Below are positions 35,902 to 45,862 of a DNA stretch of 64,000 nt, in pieces. Made by a program: the position numbers and the translations under genes. Numbering within the stretch: the stretch's first letter is position 1; every line of letters starts with the position of its first letter. The notes below the pieces were generated by a model. That model was not told the origin of the DNA. It searched no databases and was given only the letters and a program-made list of their open reading frames with translations. This stretch comes from Pseudopedobacter sp037968815 (GTDB taxonomy: Bacteria; Bacteroidota; Bacteroidia; Sphingobacteriales; Sphingobacteriaceae), in NCBI GenBank assembly GCA_037968815.1, contig JBBKWF010000011.1, positions 434,001 through 498,000 on the forward strand. The letters are read 5' to 3'.

Positions 35902-35945
35902 AGCTATCATACCCCTACTTTAAAAAGTATGATAGTATGATAGCT
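35902..35945 (-). terminator. Stem-loop between SGBP and GH92 genes
   Basis: AGCTATCATAC (35902-35912) pairs perfectly with GTATGATAGCT (35935-35945). A second partial partner, GTATGATAG (35927-35935), lies in the loop, so two alternative stems are possible. It follows the glycan-binding gene and may reduce read-through into GH92. Confidence 0.5.
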
Positions 35946-35967
35946 TATTATGAAAATTATTTAATTT

Positions 35968-37209
35968 CTATTTGGCAATACGGATTAAGCGCATATTGTC
36001 CACTGCCATGTAAACTTTGCCCACAGGTATTCCAGCTTCCGAATAAAATCTTAAATGAATACCGTTGGTTCCTGTATTATCTAATAAATTAGACAATGTT
36101 TGTGCACTTTCTCCTAAACCATTGTTCAATTTAAAATCGGTTAGGGGTATAGTTACTGTTTCCCACCGAGTTGTTTGATAACTTTTTGAAGGAAGCGAAG
36201 CCCATGGTTTATATATGGCTGTGTAAGTTGGTGTTGGGATAGTACTATGTGTTATCCTCATTTGACCAGCTACCCAAGGAGTTTTTACAAAAATCTCGAA
36301 CTTCAGGGCATACTTACTAGCGGGTTCTCCTAAGCTATCTACTGATATCAATTTCTGTTTTCCCAGTGTAATAGATCTTCCAGCCTCATACCAGTTCGGG
36401 TTTCCGGCAGTAATAGATGCTACATCAAAAACGCCATATTTCCCGTAATTGCCCGGGAAATTCACAGAACTATTAGACACAGCTACGGAATAGCCTCCTC
36501 CAGGAACATTATAAAAATCGATGTCATCGAAATTATTGATTACTCCGGGTCCATTAATATTGTTGATAGAAAAGAAAGTAGTACCCACACCAAAAACGGT
36601 TTGTACAGAAATAGGTCCTCTACTGGTAAGATTACTTGGCACCACTGTTTTTAATACAGTCCCTTCTTTATTGGTAGTAAAGTTGGTCACTTCTATATTA
36701 CCCGGAAAAGTGATTTTTTCGACTCCAAAATAAGAGGAACCGTAAATAAAGATTGAATCACCTGGCAAAGCATTTTCATTAGATAAGGAATAAATAGTTG
36801 GCGGAGGTAATTGTAAAACAAAAGAGAATCTAGCTACACCATGCTTGGTAACTAACCTGATTTCGTTGGGCACAACAACATCTGCATCAGTTCCTATTGT
36901 TGGTGCATCCTCAGGAATCATCAGGATAAGGTTATTTTTAGTGTTGTATACCGGATTAAAATCTGCTGGGTAATCATTAAAATAAACTTCAGTAGCGTCA
37001 TTTATATTTTCTCCTCTAAGCACAATTACTGTACCTCTGCTTGCTTTGGTAAATGTGCTATCGAATTTAAGAGGATCAACAAGACTTACCTTTGTAATTA
37101 CCGGCATTCCCCCAGAATTACTTTCTTTTTTACAAGATGTTCCGAATAGTAGCATCCCTAATAAGGAGAAGCTTATCCCGATAATTGATATTTTTCTTAA
37201 TATTTTCAT
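35968..37209 (-). CDS. IPT/TIG-domain surface glycan-binding lipoprotein (SGBP-B-like)
   Basis: This 413-residue lipoprotein (FGTSC, Cys26) has two IPT/TIG-like immunoglobulin-fold domains (about 35-140 and 142-220; PTIYSLSNENALPGDSIFIYG). A C-terminal beta-sandwich (about 230-413) follows, ending VYMAVDNMRLIRIAK, which resembles the glycan-binding domain of SGBP-B proteins. In the xyloglucan locus of Bacteroides ovatus such a protein binds the beta-1,4-glucan backbone at the surface. It is encoded directly after susD, the standard SusE/F position. The role is well supported by fold and context; the exact ligand is inferred. Confidence 0.85.
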   Translation of the reverse strand: MKILRKISIIGISFSLLGMLLFGTSCKKESNSGGMPVITKVSLVDPLKFDSTFTKASRGTVIVLRGENINDATEVYFNDYPADFNPVYNTKNNLILMIPEDAPTIGTDADVVVPNEIRLVTKHGVARFSFVLQLPPPTIYSLSNENALPGDSIFIYGSSYFGVEKITFPGNIEVTNFTTNKEGTVLKTVVPSNLTSRGPISVQTVFGVGTTFFSINNINGPGVINNFDDIDFYNVPGGGYSVAVSNSSVNFPGNYGKYGVFDVASITAGNPNWYEAGRSITLGKQKLISVDSLGEPASKYALKFEIFVKTPWVAGQMRITHSTIPTPTYTAIYKPWASLPSKSYQTTRWETVTIPLTDFKLNNGLGESAQTLSNLLDNTGTNGIHLRFYSEAGIPVGKVYMAVDNMRLIRIAK

Positions 37210-37255
37210 AATGACACTTTGTTAAGTATAATAAGTACCTTTTTATTAGTCTGCA

Positions 37256-38890
37256 TTAATTAGGTAATTTGCTAAAGTCAAATGGAATAGCTGGTTTCCT
37301 TAGATTTGGTGCTTTTGTAAGCTCTACAGATGGATAAGGAAGATAAAAATGAGCTTCATCAACAGGATAAAATGTAGGGTTGTAGGTTATATTCCATTGC
37401 TTAGGGTTTGAATTTGCAACTGCCACTATTTTGTAAGCTCCTTTATCTTGAATACTCAGGGCAAGTAATGCTTTTTGTGGGTTGAAATAATGCAACCTAA
37501 CATACTCGTACCATTGTACACCTTCCATTGCAAACTCAATTCTTTTTTCGTTAAAAATATCATCGAAATTAATTTGTGTTTTAGGAAGCAATTTAGCTCT
37601 TAACCTTACCTCATTGTAGTATTTCAAAGCTTCTGTATCAGATGTTGTACTTGCATTTCCCATTATAGCCTCAGCATAAATCAGGTAAACTTCTGCCAAA
37701 CGTAACATATAGGTGCTAATCTCGGTACGTTGTGGACCACCTTTTCCGTCATTATCAATAGGAAGACCAACTACATATTTTTTTACGTTTGCCCTATTGC
37801 TAGGCGGCACTATAAGCTCTTTTGTAATTTGATTCGATGGATTTAATGGGTCTGGTACCAATTGATGTATATATGAATAATGATCTGAAGGAAACATATA
37901 AGTAGCTTTTCTACGAATAGAATCCCCTGGTTCATACAATTTTAAAATATCAGCTGTTGCGCCATGATCAGAACCCCAACCATCAGAAAAACCAGTTATA
38001 CTAGAGTTGAATGCCAAATAACCCTGTTGCGTATTGGCTACTGTTATTGAACCATTCCATACCCATTGTAAGGAAAATAAACTTTCAGGATTGTTGTTGT
38101 TCTTAGTCAAAAATAAATCAGGATAACTTGGCATTAGTGAAGCTCCACTTTTTTCAATTACACTTTTGGCGTAAAATTTCGCACTATCTAAATCGTTTTG
38201 GTCTCTGGTGCCTTCTGTTTTACCTACACCGGCTCTTGTCAAATACATCTTCGCCAACATTCCTTCTGCAGAATATTTGGTTAATCTGCCTTTTTGCAAA
38301 GGTGTAATAGGTAAAACTTGTGATGCATAACGCAAATCGCGGATAATAAACTCCCACACACTTTCTATGGTATTTCTGGATATGCTAGTATCTCCTAAAA
38401 GTTTGCTATTATCAGTTATAATGGGCACAGCGCCCCAATTACGCACCAAATAAGCATAAGCTAGACCACGCATAAATCGAGCCTCACCAAGTGCATTTAA
38501 CTTAATGCTTTCTGGAACTTCTGGTCCAGAAAAAGCATTAACATTTTGCATAACGGTATTAGCTTGACCAATAATATTATAGAATGATTGCCAAGCCGTT
38601 GCAATCTCTGGTTCTACAGCTGTAGCTGTAAACTGAAACTGTGGGCGCCAATTAGAACCAGAATAAAGTGCGCCTCCTCTGGCATCGCCTAAAGCAAAAG
38701 ACCCTTTGTCGTTATAATCCCACCAAACTACATTATACAGATTCGCAGTACCCATTAAAACTTCCTCAGATGTTTTATAGTAATTGGCATCTACAATTCT
38801 GTCTAAAGGCGGTCTGTCTAAAAAGCTTTTATTACAGCCTGCAATAAACAATGCGAATAATGATATGATAAAAAAAATAAAATTTTTCAT
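37256..38890 (-). CDS. SusD/RagB-family nutrient-binding lipoprotein (PUL2)
   Basis: This 544-residue lipoprotein (FIAGC, Cys19) starts its mature part with NKSFLDRPPLD, as is usual for SusD. Internal family blocks include RFMRGLAYAYLVRNWG and LAEVYLIYAEAI, and the C-terminal INFDDIFNEKRIEFAMEGVQWYEYVRLH is the RagB/SusD signature. The protein forms the lid on the SusC channel. It starts 20 bases after the susC stop and is followed by the SGBP gene after 46 bases, so susC-susD-SGBP is one transcript. Confidence 0.95.
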   Translation of the reverse strand: MKNFIFFIISLFALFIAGCNKSFLDRPPLDRIVDANYYKTSEEVLMGTANLYNVVWWDYNDKGSFALGDARGGALYSGSNWRPQFQFTATAVEPEIATAWQSFYNIIGQANTVMQNVNAFSGPEVPESIKLNALGEARFMRGLAYAYLVRNWGAVPIITDNSKLLGDTSISRNTIESVWEFIIRDLRYASQVLPITPLQKGRLTKYSAEGMLAKMYLTRAGVGKTEGTRDQNDLDSAKFYAKSVIEKSGASLMPSYPDLFLTKNNNNPESLFSLQWVWNGSITVANTQQGYLAFNSSITGFSDGWGSDHGATADILKLYEPGDSIRRKATYMFPSDHYSYIHQLVPDPLNPSNQITKELIVPPSNRANVKKYVVGLPIDNDGKGGPQRTEISTYMLRLAEVYLIYAEAIMGNASTTSDTEALKYYNEVRLRAKLLPKTQINFDDIFNEKRIEFAMEGVQWYEYVRLHYFNPQKALLALSIQDKGAYKIVAVANSNPKQWNITYNPTFYPVDEAHFYLPYPSVELTKAPNLRKPAIPFDFSKLPN

Positions 38891-38910
38891 GCTGTTTTTC
38901 TTTAATTAAT

Positions 38911-41900
38911 TTAAAAATCAATGCCTAAACTAAATGTATACATAGTTGTTGAAGGGTATCTACCGTAATCGACTCCAATTATACTACTGGTTGGCGACAC
39001 CTCTTTCCCTACATAAAAACCCACTTCAGGATCGTATCCTTTATATTTAGTTATTGTAGCTAGGTTTTGTACACCAAAGGTTAAGCGGGCAGATTGAACA
39101 ACCGCCATTTTTGAGATTAGCTTCTTAGAAAGGTTATAGCTTAACTGAATATTTTTTACCCTTAAATAAGAACCATCTTCTACATAATCTTGAGTTATGC
39201 GTAATGCGTTCCCGTTAGCATCGGAAGAAGTTATCCGCGGAACTCCTGTTTCTGGATTTAATAAGTAAGGGTTTCCTAAATCATCCAATGCCAATCTTGC
39301 ATAATCTCTTGCACCTTGCAACAAGCCTCTTTGAGTAGTAGTTCTTGTTGGGTTTTCATTTTTAAATCGCAAGAAATTAAAAACATCATTACCATACGTA
39401 CCTGTAATTAAAACAGATAAATCAAAATTTTTGTAGGAAAATGAATTTGTAAAACCTGCTGTAAGTTTAGGCCATGGTTTACCGATAAAGGTTTGATCTT
39501 TATCATCTATAACGCCATCCTCGTTTAAATCTTTGTACTTAATATCCCCTACCCAAGTACTGTTAGGGTCAACTCTATTATTGACTGGAATGGCAGATTC
39601 TTCAATTTCTTTAACACTTTGGAAAATGCCTTCTTTAACATAACCTAACCATTGCCATGTAGGTTGCCCAACTACAGATCTGGTTAAAAAATTATTCATA
39701 AACCACATCTGCCTGTCAAGTGTAGCTGATTCTGAATATAATTGAGTCAGCTCATTTTTAAAGCCTGAAAAGTTAAGGTTTGTTCTCCAAGAAAAATCGT
39801 TTCTATCAATATTGATAGTATTGATTGTAATACCATAACCTGTATTTTGCAATGCGCCAATATTAACAGTAGGTGCACTAATTGCCCCACTTCCGGTAGT
39901 ACCCATATAGCTAGGTAGCGGAATGGTCATCAAAAGGTTATCTGTTTTTTTGATGTAAAAATCCCCTTCTATTTGAATTCGGTTTTTTAACAGTCCTAAA
40001 TTAAAACCAATGTTATGTGTTTGTGTCTCTTCCCACTGTAAATCAGGATTTGCATATTTCCCGGCTAAGTAACCTGTTCCCCAAGGACTGGCATAAGGAT
40101 TTAAAGGGGAGTACCAACCTGCTCCACTGCCCTGGTTACCCGTTAAACCGGTCTCTAAACGAATCTTGAAATCTGTAATGACCTTGCTGTTTTTTAAAAA
40201 AGATTCTTCAGAAACACGCCAAGCTACAGAAGCCGATGGAAATGTGCCCCATCTTTTATTAGGACCAAAGTTTGGAGAACCGTCTGAACGAATTGCTGCT
40301 TGGAGTATATATTTTCTGTTGAAAGTATAGTTTAACCTGCCAAAGTACGATTCCATAGCCCATTGGTTTTTGTAACTACTGTTGGTTGCTGTTTTAGGGT
40401 CACCTAAAGGAAGCTCTGATATAGTATTGTTTACGAAACCCTGCACTCCGCCAAACAAACCCTCGTTAATGGTTTCCTGAGCTTCATGGCTAGCCATTAA
40501 CCCAATCTCATGTTTTCCAGCTTTAAAATTGTATTGCAACAGCTGATTAAGTGTCCAATTGATATTATTGCTGCTTTCTCTTTTAGAGGATGCTGTATTA
40601 TTTACTACGTTGCCTAACTGATAAGTAGGCTTAAACTCATAGCTGTTGGCAAATTGAATATTTCCGTTGAAAGATGTACGAAATACTAAGCCTTTAAGTA
40701 TATTAATATCTGCTTTAAGCCCGCCTAGTGCATTCATCCTTCTCACTCTGTTATCAATCAAAGCCGCTTTCGCGATAGGGTTTGCTGCACCAAACTGCGA
40801 ATTTTCTCCAGTTGGGCCGCCCCAAGTACCGTTTCCGTTTCTTATGGGCACTGCCGGAGATTGTTCTATCGCAGTGTTGATTAAAGCTTCGTTAGAAGAA
40901 GCTACTTCTTCCTTTACCTGACTTAAATTAACGTTCGCACTAATTTTAAGCCATTTTGAAGCCTGATTATCGACGTTTGATCTAAAAGAATATCGTTTAA
41001 ATTCCGAACCTAGCGCTACACCTGTTTGATCAAAAAGTTCTCCGGAAAGGTAAAAAGTCGTTTTCTCATTACCACCGCTTAAACTCAACTGATGCTTAAA
41101 AAGTGGTGCTTTCCTAAATAAAGCCTCTTGCCAGTTAGAACCTTCGCCTAAGATGTCCAAATTTTGGAACTCTGGAATGGGTGTTCCTCCTGTTACTTTT
41201 TTATATTCATTTACCATTTCAGCATATTCCCTTAGATTAAGCGTTGGCAAATAGTTGGGGACATCTTGTAAAGTGTATAGAAGATTGTAAGTGGTTTTCA
41301 TTTGTCCGGCTTTACCTCGTTTTGTGGTAATTAAAACAACACCATTTGTCCCCCTTGATCCATAAATTGCGGTAGCAGAAGGCCCTTGCAAAATCTCCAA
41401 GGTTTCTATATCTGATGGATTAATGCCAGCAAGTGGATTTATAGAGCTAGTAATTCCAGCTTCGCCACCCGGAGAGCTTTGAATTTGTATTCCATCTATA
41501 ACATATAAAGGTTCTGTGTTTCCATTGATTGAACTTACACCTCTCACGTTTATAGATATACCGCCACCAGGCTGTCCACTATTTTGCGTAACCACAACAT
41601 TAGCTGCCCTTCCCTGAATTGCTTGTTCAAGTGTGGTGTTAACTGTTCTCTCTATATCCTGCGCATTTATTGTTGTTTGAGCACTGGAAAGATCCGAGCG
41701 CTTCATTTCGCCGTAACCTACTACCACAACTTCTTTTAAAGAACCAATATCAGGCACCAATTTTATGGTAAAATCTTTTTGTTTACCTACTAAGAATTCT
41801 TGTGTTTTATAGCCGAGATATTTAATAACTAATGTGGTGTTTTCTTCTACACCTTCTATACTGAAATTTCCATTTACGTCTGTTGTAACTCCTTTGGAAG

Positions 41901-42369
41901 AACCTTTCACCATCACCATAGCGCCCGGTGTGGGTTCATTTTTTTCATCAAGAATTCTTCCCCGTATTGTAAAACTTTGTATAATTTTTGTCTGTACCGT
42001 TTGTTGATCAACCTTTTTTACAATAACCGTACGCTCAACAATGCTATATGTTAGCGGTTGTCCTATAAAGCATTTATTGAGTGCTTCTTCTACAGATACG
42101 TTATTTACAACAACATCTACAGTACCGGTGCTGGACTCTTTTAAGACTTTAGGGCTATAAAGTATATTGTAGCCTGATTGCTTTTTGATTTGTAGTAGAA
42201 CCCTTTCAATAGAAGAATTATGTTCTGAAAGCGTAATTGACTGAGCAACAACGCCCGAATAAGCTTGAAGAAAAGAAACACATGCTAAAATAAATGTAAG
42301 TTTCATGGCTATCAAAAATTTTATTGAAACACAGTTTACCCTGTGTTTTAAATAATCGTAAAATTTCAT
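38911..42369 (-). CDS. SusC/RagA TonB-dependent importer with STN signalling domain (PUL2)
   Basis: This 1152-residue outer-membrane importer starts with a long signal region (to about residue 43, AQS), then an STN domain (about 50-120; SIERVLLQIKKQSGYNILY), a CarboxypepD_reg-like domain (about 130-210; GRILDEKNEPTPGAMV), the linker VVVVGYGEMKRSDLS, the plug (about 235-350) and the beta-barrel, ending TFSLGIDF. The STN domain is the part that contacts a FecR anti-sigma factor in the periplasm, and a fecR and a sigma gene lie directly upstream. The protein therefore both imports glycan and reports its presence. PUL1 SusC lacks this domain. Confidence 0.96.
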   Translation of the reverse strand: MKFYDYLKHRVNCVSIKFLIAMKLTFILACVSFLQAYSGVVAQSITLSEHNSSIERVLLQIKKQSGYNILYSPKVLKESSTGTVDVVVNNVSVEEALNKCFIGQPLTYSIVERTVIVKKVDQQTVQTKIIQSFTIRGRILDEKNEPTPGAMVMVKGSSKGVTTDVNGNFSIEGVEENTTLVIKYLGYKTQEFLVGKQKDFTIKLVPDIGSLKEVVVVGYGEMKRSDLSSAQTTINAQDIERTVNTTLEQAIQGRAANVVVTQNSGQPGGGISINVRGVSSINGNTEPLYVIDGIQIQSSPGGEAGITSSINPLAGINPSDIETLEILQGPSATAIYGSRGTNGVVLITTKRGKAGQMKTTYNLLYTLQDVPNYLPTLNLREYAEMVNEYKKVTGGTPIPEFQNLDILGEGSNWQEALFRKAPLFKHQLSLSGGNEKTTFYLSGELFDQTGVALGSEFKRYSFRSNVDNQASKWLKISANVNLSQVKEEVASSNEALINTAIEQSPAVPIRNGNGTWGGPTGENSQFGAANPIAKAALIDNRVRRMNALGGLKADINILKGLVFRTSFNGNIQFANSYEFKPTYQLGNVVNNTASSKRESSNNINWTLNQLLQYNFKAGKHEIGLMASHEAQETINEGLFGGVQGFVNNTISELPLGDPKTATNSSYKNQWAMESYFGRLNYTFNRKYILQAAIRSDGSPNFGPNKRWGTFPSASVAWRVSEESFLKNSKVITDFKIRLETGLTGNQGSGAGWYSPLNPYASPWGTGYLAGKYANPDLQWEETQTHNIGFNLGLLKNRIQIEGDFYIKKTDNLLMTIPLPSYMGTTGSGAISAPTVNIGALQNTGYGITINTINIDRNDFSWRTNLNFSGFKNELTQLYSESATLDRQMWFMNNFLTRSVVGQPTWQWLGYVKEGIFQSVKEIEESAIPVNNRVDPNSTWVGDIKYKDLNEDGVIDDKDQTFIGKPWPKLTAGFTNSFSYKNFDLSVLITGTYGNDVFNFLRFKNENPTRTTTQRGLLQGARDYARLALDDLGNPYLLNPETGVPRITSSDANGNALRITQDYVEDGSYLRVKNIQLSYNLSKKLISKMAVVQSARLTFGVQNLATITKYKGYDPEVGFYVGKEVSPTSSIIGVDYGRYPSTTMYTFSLGIDF

Positions 42370-42434
42370 ACATTTGGCTGTTTTGGTTTATAATTTACTA
42401 TTTGCTGGTATTTGAAAGCCTTAAACATTTAGAG

Positions 42435-42456
42435 AGGAACGGCTCCAACCGTTCCT
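42435..42456. other. Short stem-loop between fecR and susC
   Basis: AGGAACGG and CCGTTCCT form an 8-bp stem around a 6-base loop. On the minus strand no T-run follows, so it is a poor terminator; it could be an attenuator or an RNA-processing site that separates regulator mRNA from structural-gene mRNA. Confidence 0.4.
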
Positions 42457-42489
42457 TTTCCTGTATTAACACCTTATTTATTGCTGGTA

Positions 42490-43650
42490 TTAGCGGGTAA
42501 CAGTAATGGTTTTATCCTTTACCTGAAAATTAACCAGACCTGTTAGTTTTAACATTTTAAGCACTTCCGATATATTATTGTTTCGTGAAATTGTCCCCGA
42601 AAAGTCTTTATCAGTCATCTTCCCTTTATAGATGATATCTACATCGTACCAGCGAGAAATTTTCCGCATCACGCTTTCAATATCGTCCCCAGAGAAAACA
42701 AAAAGACCATTTTTCCAAGCAATTGAACTGTTTACATCTGCCGATGAAACATTGATATTTGCAGTATCATTATATTTAACTGCTTTTTGCCCCGGCTTTA
42801 ACACAATTTTTTGTGAAGTTGTGGCCAATTCTACAGACCCTTCTAATAATGTGGTATTCAGGTAGCTTTCGTCGCTATAGGCCATCACATTAAAATGAGT
42901 ACCTAACACGTTGATAGATGCATCTTTTGTTTTAACCCTAAAGGGCATCTTTTTGTTTTTCGCAACTTCAAAATAAGCCTCGCCTGTTAACTCAACAATT
43001 CGCTCTGTTCCAGAAAAAACCGTTGGGTAGCGTAAAGAAGAGGAAGCATTCATCCAAACTTTTGTTCCGTCTGATAATACTACTTGAAACTGGGCTCCTA
43101 TTGGCGTATGCAAAGTATTGTATGAGGTTACGTTCTGCTGACCACTGTTTTGAGAGCTGTACGTTAACTCGTTATCACCAACTACCAGTTGACTGCTGCC
43201 CTGTAGAAGTATCTGCTGTTTCACATCACTCTCCAATATGATTTTTGAGCCATCTGCCAGTTCTACAAATGCTTTGCCCACGGCTGGAGAAATATCATTC
43301 TGAATGACCTGTGAATTAGCTAGATGATCATTAGTAAAAGAAGAATTATAATTGACAAAATAAAAGGCTATGCTAACCAACGCTATTAGAACAGCGGCCA
43401 CCGCTCCCCATTTAACCCAATAATTATTGCTTTCCGGCTTTTCAATACCCAATCTTTTATTGATTGTGTTTAAAATACGCCCAGAAAGTTCGTCATCACT
43501 TTGGGCAAAGTCGCTTTCAATAACTACTTCATCATCCTGGTTTAAATTATACCATTGGGAAAATTCTTTCTTTTCCTCCTCTGTAATAGTCCCATCCAGC
43601 CACTTTCCGGCTAAACTTCTGTAATATTCTTCTCTATCTAAATTATTCAT
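42490..43650 (-). CDS. FecR-family anti-sigma factor
   Basis: This 386-residue inner-membrane protein has a cytoplasmic N-terminal anti-sigma region (about 1-78), one transmembrane helix (81-101), a periplasmic FecR domain (about 180-285; LHTPIGAQFQVVLSDGTKVWMNA, split by YPTVFSGTERIVELTGEAYFEV) and the C-terminal DUF4974 domain (about 315-386) that ends TITVTR. It should hold the ECF sigma factor inactive until the STN domain of the neighbouring SusC signals bound glycan. Sigma and fecR are usually adjacent; here a T9SS-sorted protein gene lies between them. Confidence 0.95.
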   Translation of the reverse strand: MNNLDREEYYRSLAGKWLDGTITEEEKKEFSQWYNLNQDDEVVIESDFAQSDDELSGRILNTINKRLGIEKPESNNYWVKWGAVAAVLIALVSIAFYFVNYNSSFTNDHLANSQVIQNDISPAVGKAFVELADGSKIILESDVKQQILLQGSSQLVVGDNELTYSSQNSGQQNVTSYNTLHTPIGAQFQVVLSDGTKVWMNASSSLRYPTVFSGTERIVELTGEAYFEVAKNKKMPFRVKTKDASINVLGTHFNVMAYSDESYLNTTLLEGSVELATTSQKIVLKPGQKAVKYNDTANINVSSADVNSSIAWKNGLFVFSGDDIESVMRKISRWYDVDIIYKGKMTDKDFSGTISRNNNISEVLKMLKLTGLVNFQVKDKTITVTR

Positions 43651-43750
43651 CCGAGTACTTTTAGTACAAATTCACATTTAAAATTTAAAACTATTTATTA
43701 AGGCAACTAATCTTACCATACCGGATATTATTTATTTTAAAAATCCCCGA

Positions 43751-44980
43751 TTATTCCTTGATAAACTTGGCACTATAGCTTTTTAAATTGCTCTCAAAAA
43801 TAACCACATAATATCCAGAAGCTAAACTCGCAACATCCAAATTTAAATTAGCAGTACCTTCTTGAATAGTTTTTTTCAGCAAATTTCGCCCATTAGACCC
43901 TACAACTCTTATCGTACTCCCGGCAACAGCTTCAGGAAGGGTTATATTAAGTTGAGAAATTACCGGATTAGGGAAAACCGCCATTTGTAAAAGATTATCG
44001 TTTTTGATAGATACAATCTTATTATAAACGTTTTTTGTACCATCTAAATCAACTTGAGTAAGACGGTAAAAGGAAGTGCCCTGTAAGGGATTTTCATCTA
44101 TAAATAAATAATGATTTACACCGTTTATGTTTTTTGCACTAACCTCATTTCCTATAGGAGAGAGAGTACCATCAACACCTCTTTCTATTATAAAGCTTTT
44201 GGTATTTATCTCGTTAGTGGTTGTCCAGTTTAATAATACTTCTTTTTTCAAGTTTATTTTTAAACTAGCGTTGAAAGCTAAAAAATCTAAAGGCAATGGG
44301 ATTAAGTTGGCATCTGTTTTACCTGCTATAACCACATTTTTGCTAGCTAATATTTTACCTGTAGTTGTTGTTGCCCAAACATAAAATCTTACAGATAAGG
44401 TTTGACCTGGACTTACATTAATAGCTAAATTAGAAAATGTCAAAACACTTTGTGCATCCAACCCAGCTGGCGGATTTTCTGCATTTACTAACACTACAGG
44501 ATCTGCTTGTGTTGCTTGATAAGTTTGGCTTTTATAGGCTGCTGCTGTGTTTGCTAATGAAAAAGATGTTGCAAAATTATCAAAAGAGTAAACAGCCGCA
44601 ACCCTTGCTATTCCTGTGTTGGCACCTGCCATTCCTAAGCTTACTGAGTTTACCTGAAGGTATTGCGAATTGGCAGGAGACACTTGATATTGGACATAGC
44701 TATTTGCATCGAATCCGATAGGCAATGCAGTGGTTGTCCCGATTTTTTGCCATCCTTTGGAAGTATTGGCTTGGTACCAACTATCAGTAGCTATACCTGC
44801 TATCGCAGAGCCTATAGTCTGATTTGTGGCAGAAATATCGCCATCAACCAACGCGGTTTGATTTGTTAACAAGGACCAAGTAGCGGAAGCTGCCGTTTGA
44901 GCTATTGACTGGTTAGAAACAACGCTTAAAACTAAAATCCACGCAAATGCTGTTCTCAAAAAATGTAAATTTCTTTTCAT
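43751..44980 (-). CDS. Type IX-secreted protein of unknown function, between sigma and fecR
   Basis: This protein is about 409 residues long with a Sec signal peptide. I chose the start at 44980 (MKRNLHFLR), which puts the basic n-region at the N-terminus; a start at 45010 adds ten unlikely residues. The N-terminal half is a beta-sandwich beginning ATWSLLTNQTALVDGD, a module I associate loosely with secreted polysaccharide-degrading proteins. The middle has a fibronectin-like segment (LLNWTTTNEINTKSFIIERG), and the end is a T9SS type A sorting domain (FPNPVISQLNI ... YVVIFESNLKSYSAKFIKE). No catalytic motif is seen. It may bind glycan at the surface or be released. Confidence 0.8.
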   Translation of the reverse strand: MKRNLHFLRTAFAWILVLSVVSNQSIAQTAASATWSLLTNQTALVDGDISATNQTIGSAIAGIATDSWYQANTSKGWQKIGTTTALPIGFDANSYVQYQVSPANSQYLQVNSVSLGMAGANTGIARVAAVYSFDNFATSFSLANTAAAYKSQTYQATQADPVVLVNAENPPAGLDAQSVLTFSNLAINVSPGQTLSVRFYVWATTTTGKILASKNVVIAGKTDANLIPLPLDFLAFNASLKINLKKEVLLNWTTTNEINTKSFIIERGVDGTLSPIGNEVSAKNINGVNHYLFIDENPLQGTSFYRLTQVDLDGTKNVYNKIVSIKNDNLLQMAVFPNPVISQLNITLPEAVAGSTIRVVGSNGRNLLKKTIQEGTANLNLDVASLASGYYVVIFESNLKSYSAKFIKE

Positions 44981-45081
44981 ATCGTTTAAATTTATAATTA
45001 GGTTATACATATAGGTACATGAAAAGACACTTATCCCTTACGCCGTTATTAAAAATATTTTAAAATAAAAAAAAGAGATAA

Positions 45082-45705
45082 TTATTGGACAGCAACCAAT
45101 AAGATGATGACTTTTAATAAATGGTTGAACACAACCTTAAGCCTTTTAATTGCTTTACCAATATGAGCTTCTACTGTTTTTTCTGATATATCTAATTTAG
45201 AAGCAATTTGCTTTTGAGAAAGCCCTTCCTCTCTGCTCAACCTATAAACAATTCGGCATTTTTCTGGCAAAGCTGCAACAGCTTTATAAAGCTCCGCTTT
45301 AAGCTCATCAAACTCAAGCCACTCTTGGGTAGAGTTATCTAAATGGCTTTTTGTATAAAACACATTTTCGGTATATTTTTGATGAGTCTTCTTTTTAGAA
45401 ATCTTTTTAATGATGCTGTATTTAACAGAAACTGCAAGATATGCAGACAACGTAGCAGTAATTTCTATCTCGTTTCTTCGCTTCCAAAACATGGTAAATA
45501 TATCTTGAACAACTTCTTCTGCCTCGTAATTACATTTCAGTTTGTTACTTGCAATGGTAAATAGCTTTTTCCAATAGCGATAGTATATCTCCTCAAAAGC
45601 TCGATTGTCGTCAGCTTTCAAAAGCTCAACAAGCTCCACATCAGATCGCTCTCTGTATCGGTTCATATTTATTGGAAATTTATTATCAGTCTTATCAAAA
45701 GACAT
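45082..45705 (-). CDS. ECF RNA polymerase sigma factor (PUL2 regulator)
   Basis: This 207-residue sigma-70-family protein of the ECF type has region 2 (about 33-100; FEEIYYRYWKKLFTIASNKL, AEEVVQDIFTMFWKRR) and region 4 (about 143-190; LPEKCRIVYRLSREEGLSQK, DISEKTVEAHIGKAIKRLK), followed by a short hydrophobic C-terminal tail common in the Bacteroidota group. An internal ATG at 45666 is an alternative start. It should direct transcription of PUL2, including susC. It is encoded after the GH3 terminator, so it probably has a separate promoter within 45706-45800; no perfect TAnnTTTG box was found there. Confidence 0.94.
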   Translation of the reverse strand: MSFDKTDNKFPINMNRYRERSDVELVELLKADDNRAFEEIYYRYWKKLFTIASNKLKCNYEAEEVVQDIFTMFWKRRNEIEITATLSAYLAVSVKYSIIKKISKKKTHQKYTENVFYTKSHLDNSTQEWLEFDELKAELYKAVAALPEKCRIVYRLSREEGLSQKQIASKLDISEKTVEAHIGKAIKRLKVVFNHLLKVIILLVAVQ

Positions 45706-45800
45706 ATTGGTTCTATTTAGGTCGAAACATCTGGCTTCTACTATCTTTAATTGGTCTTATCAATATTGCCAATATTTTAATAAAAACCAAATACTATTGT

Positions 45801-45842
45801 ATGCAAAAAAAGGTTGTCTCAGATTTATACTGAAACAACCTT
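45801..45842 (-). terminator. Terminator of the GH3 transcript
   Basis: AAGGTTGTCTCAG, a 7-base loop, and CTGAAACAACCTT (one mismatch) are followed by seven T residues on the minus strand, 21 bases after the GH3 stop. This separates GH3 from the sigma factor gene. Confidence 0.8.
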
Positions 45843-45862
45843 AATTTCCGGGCTATTTAATA

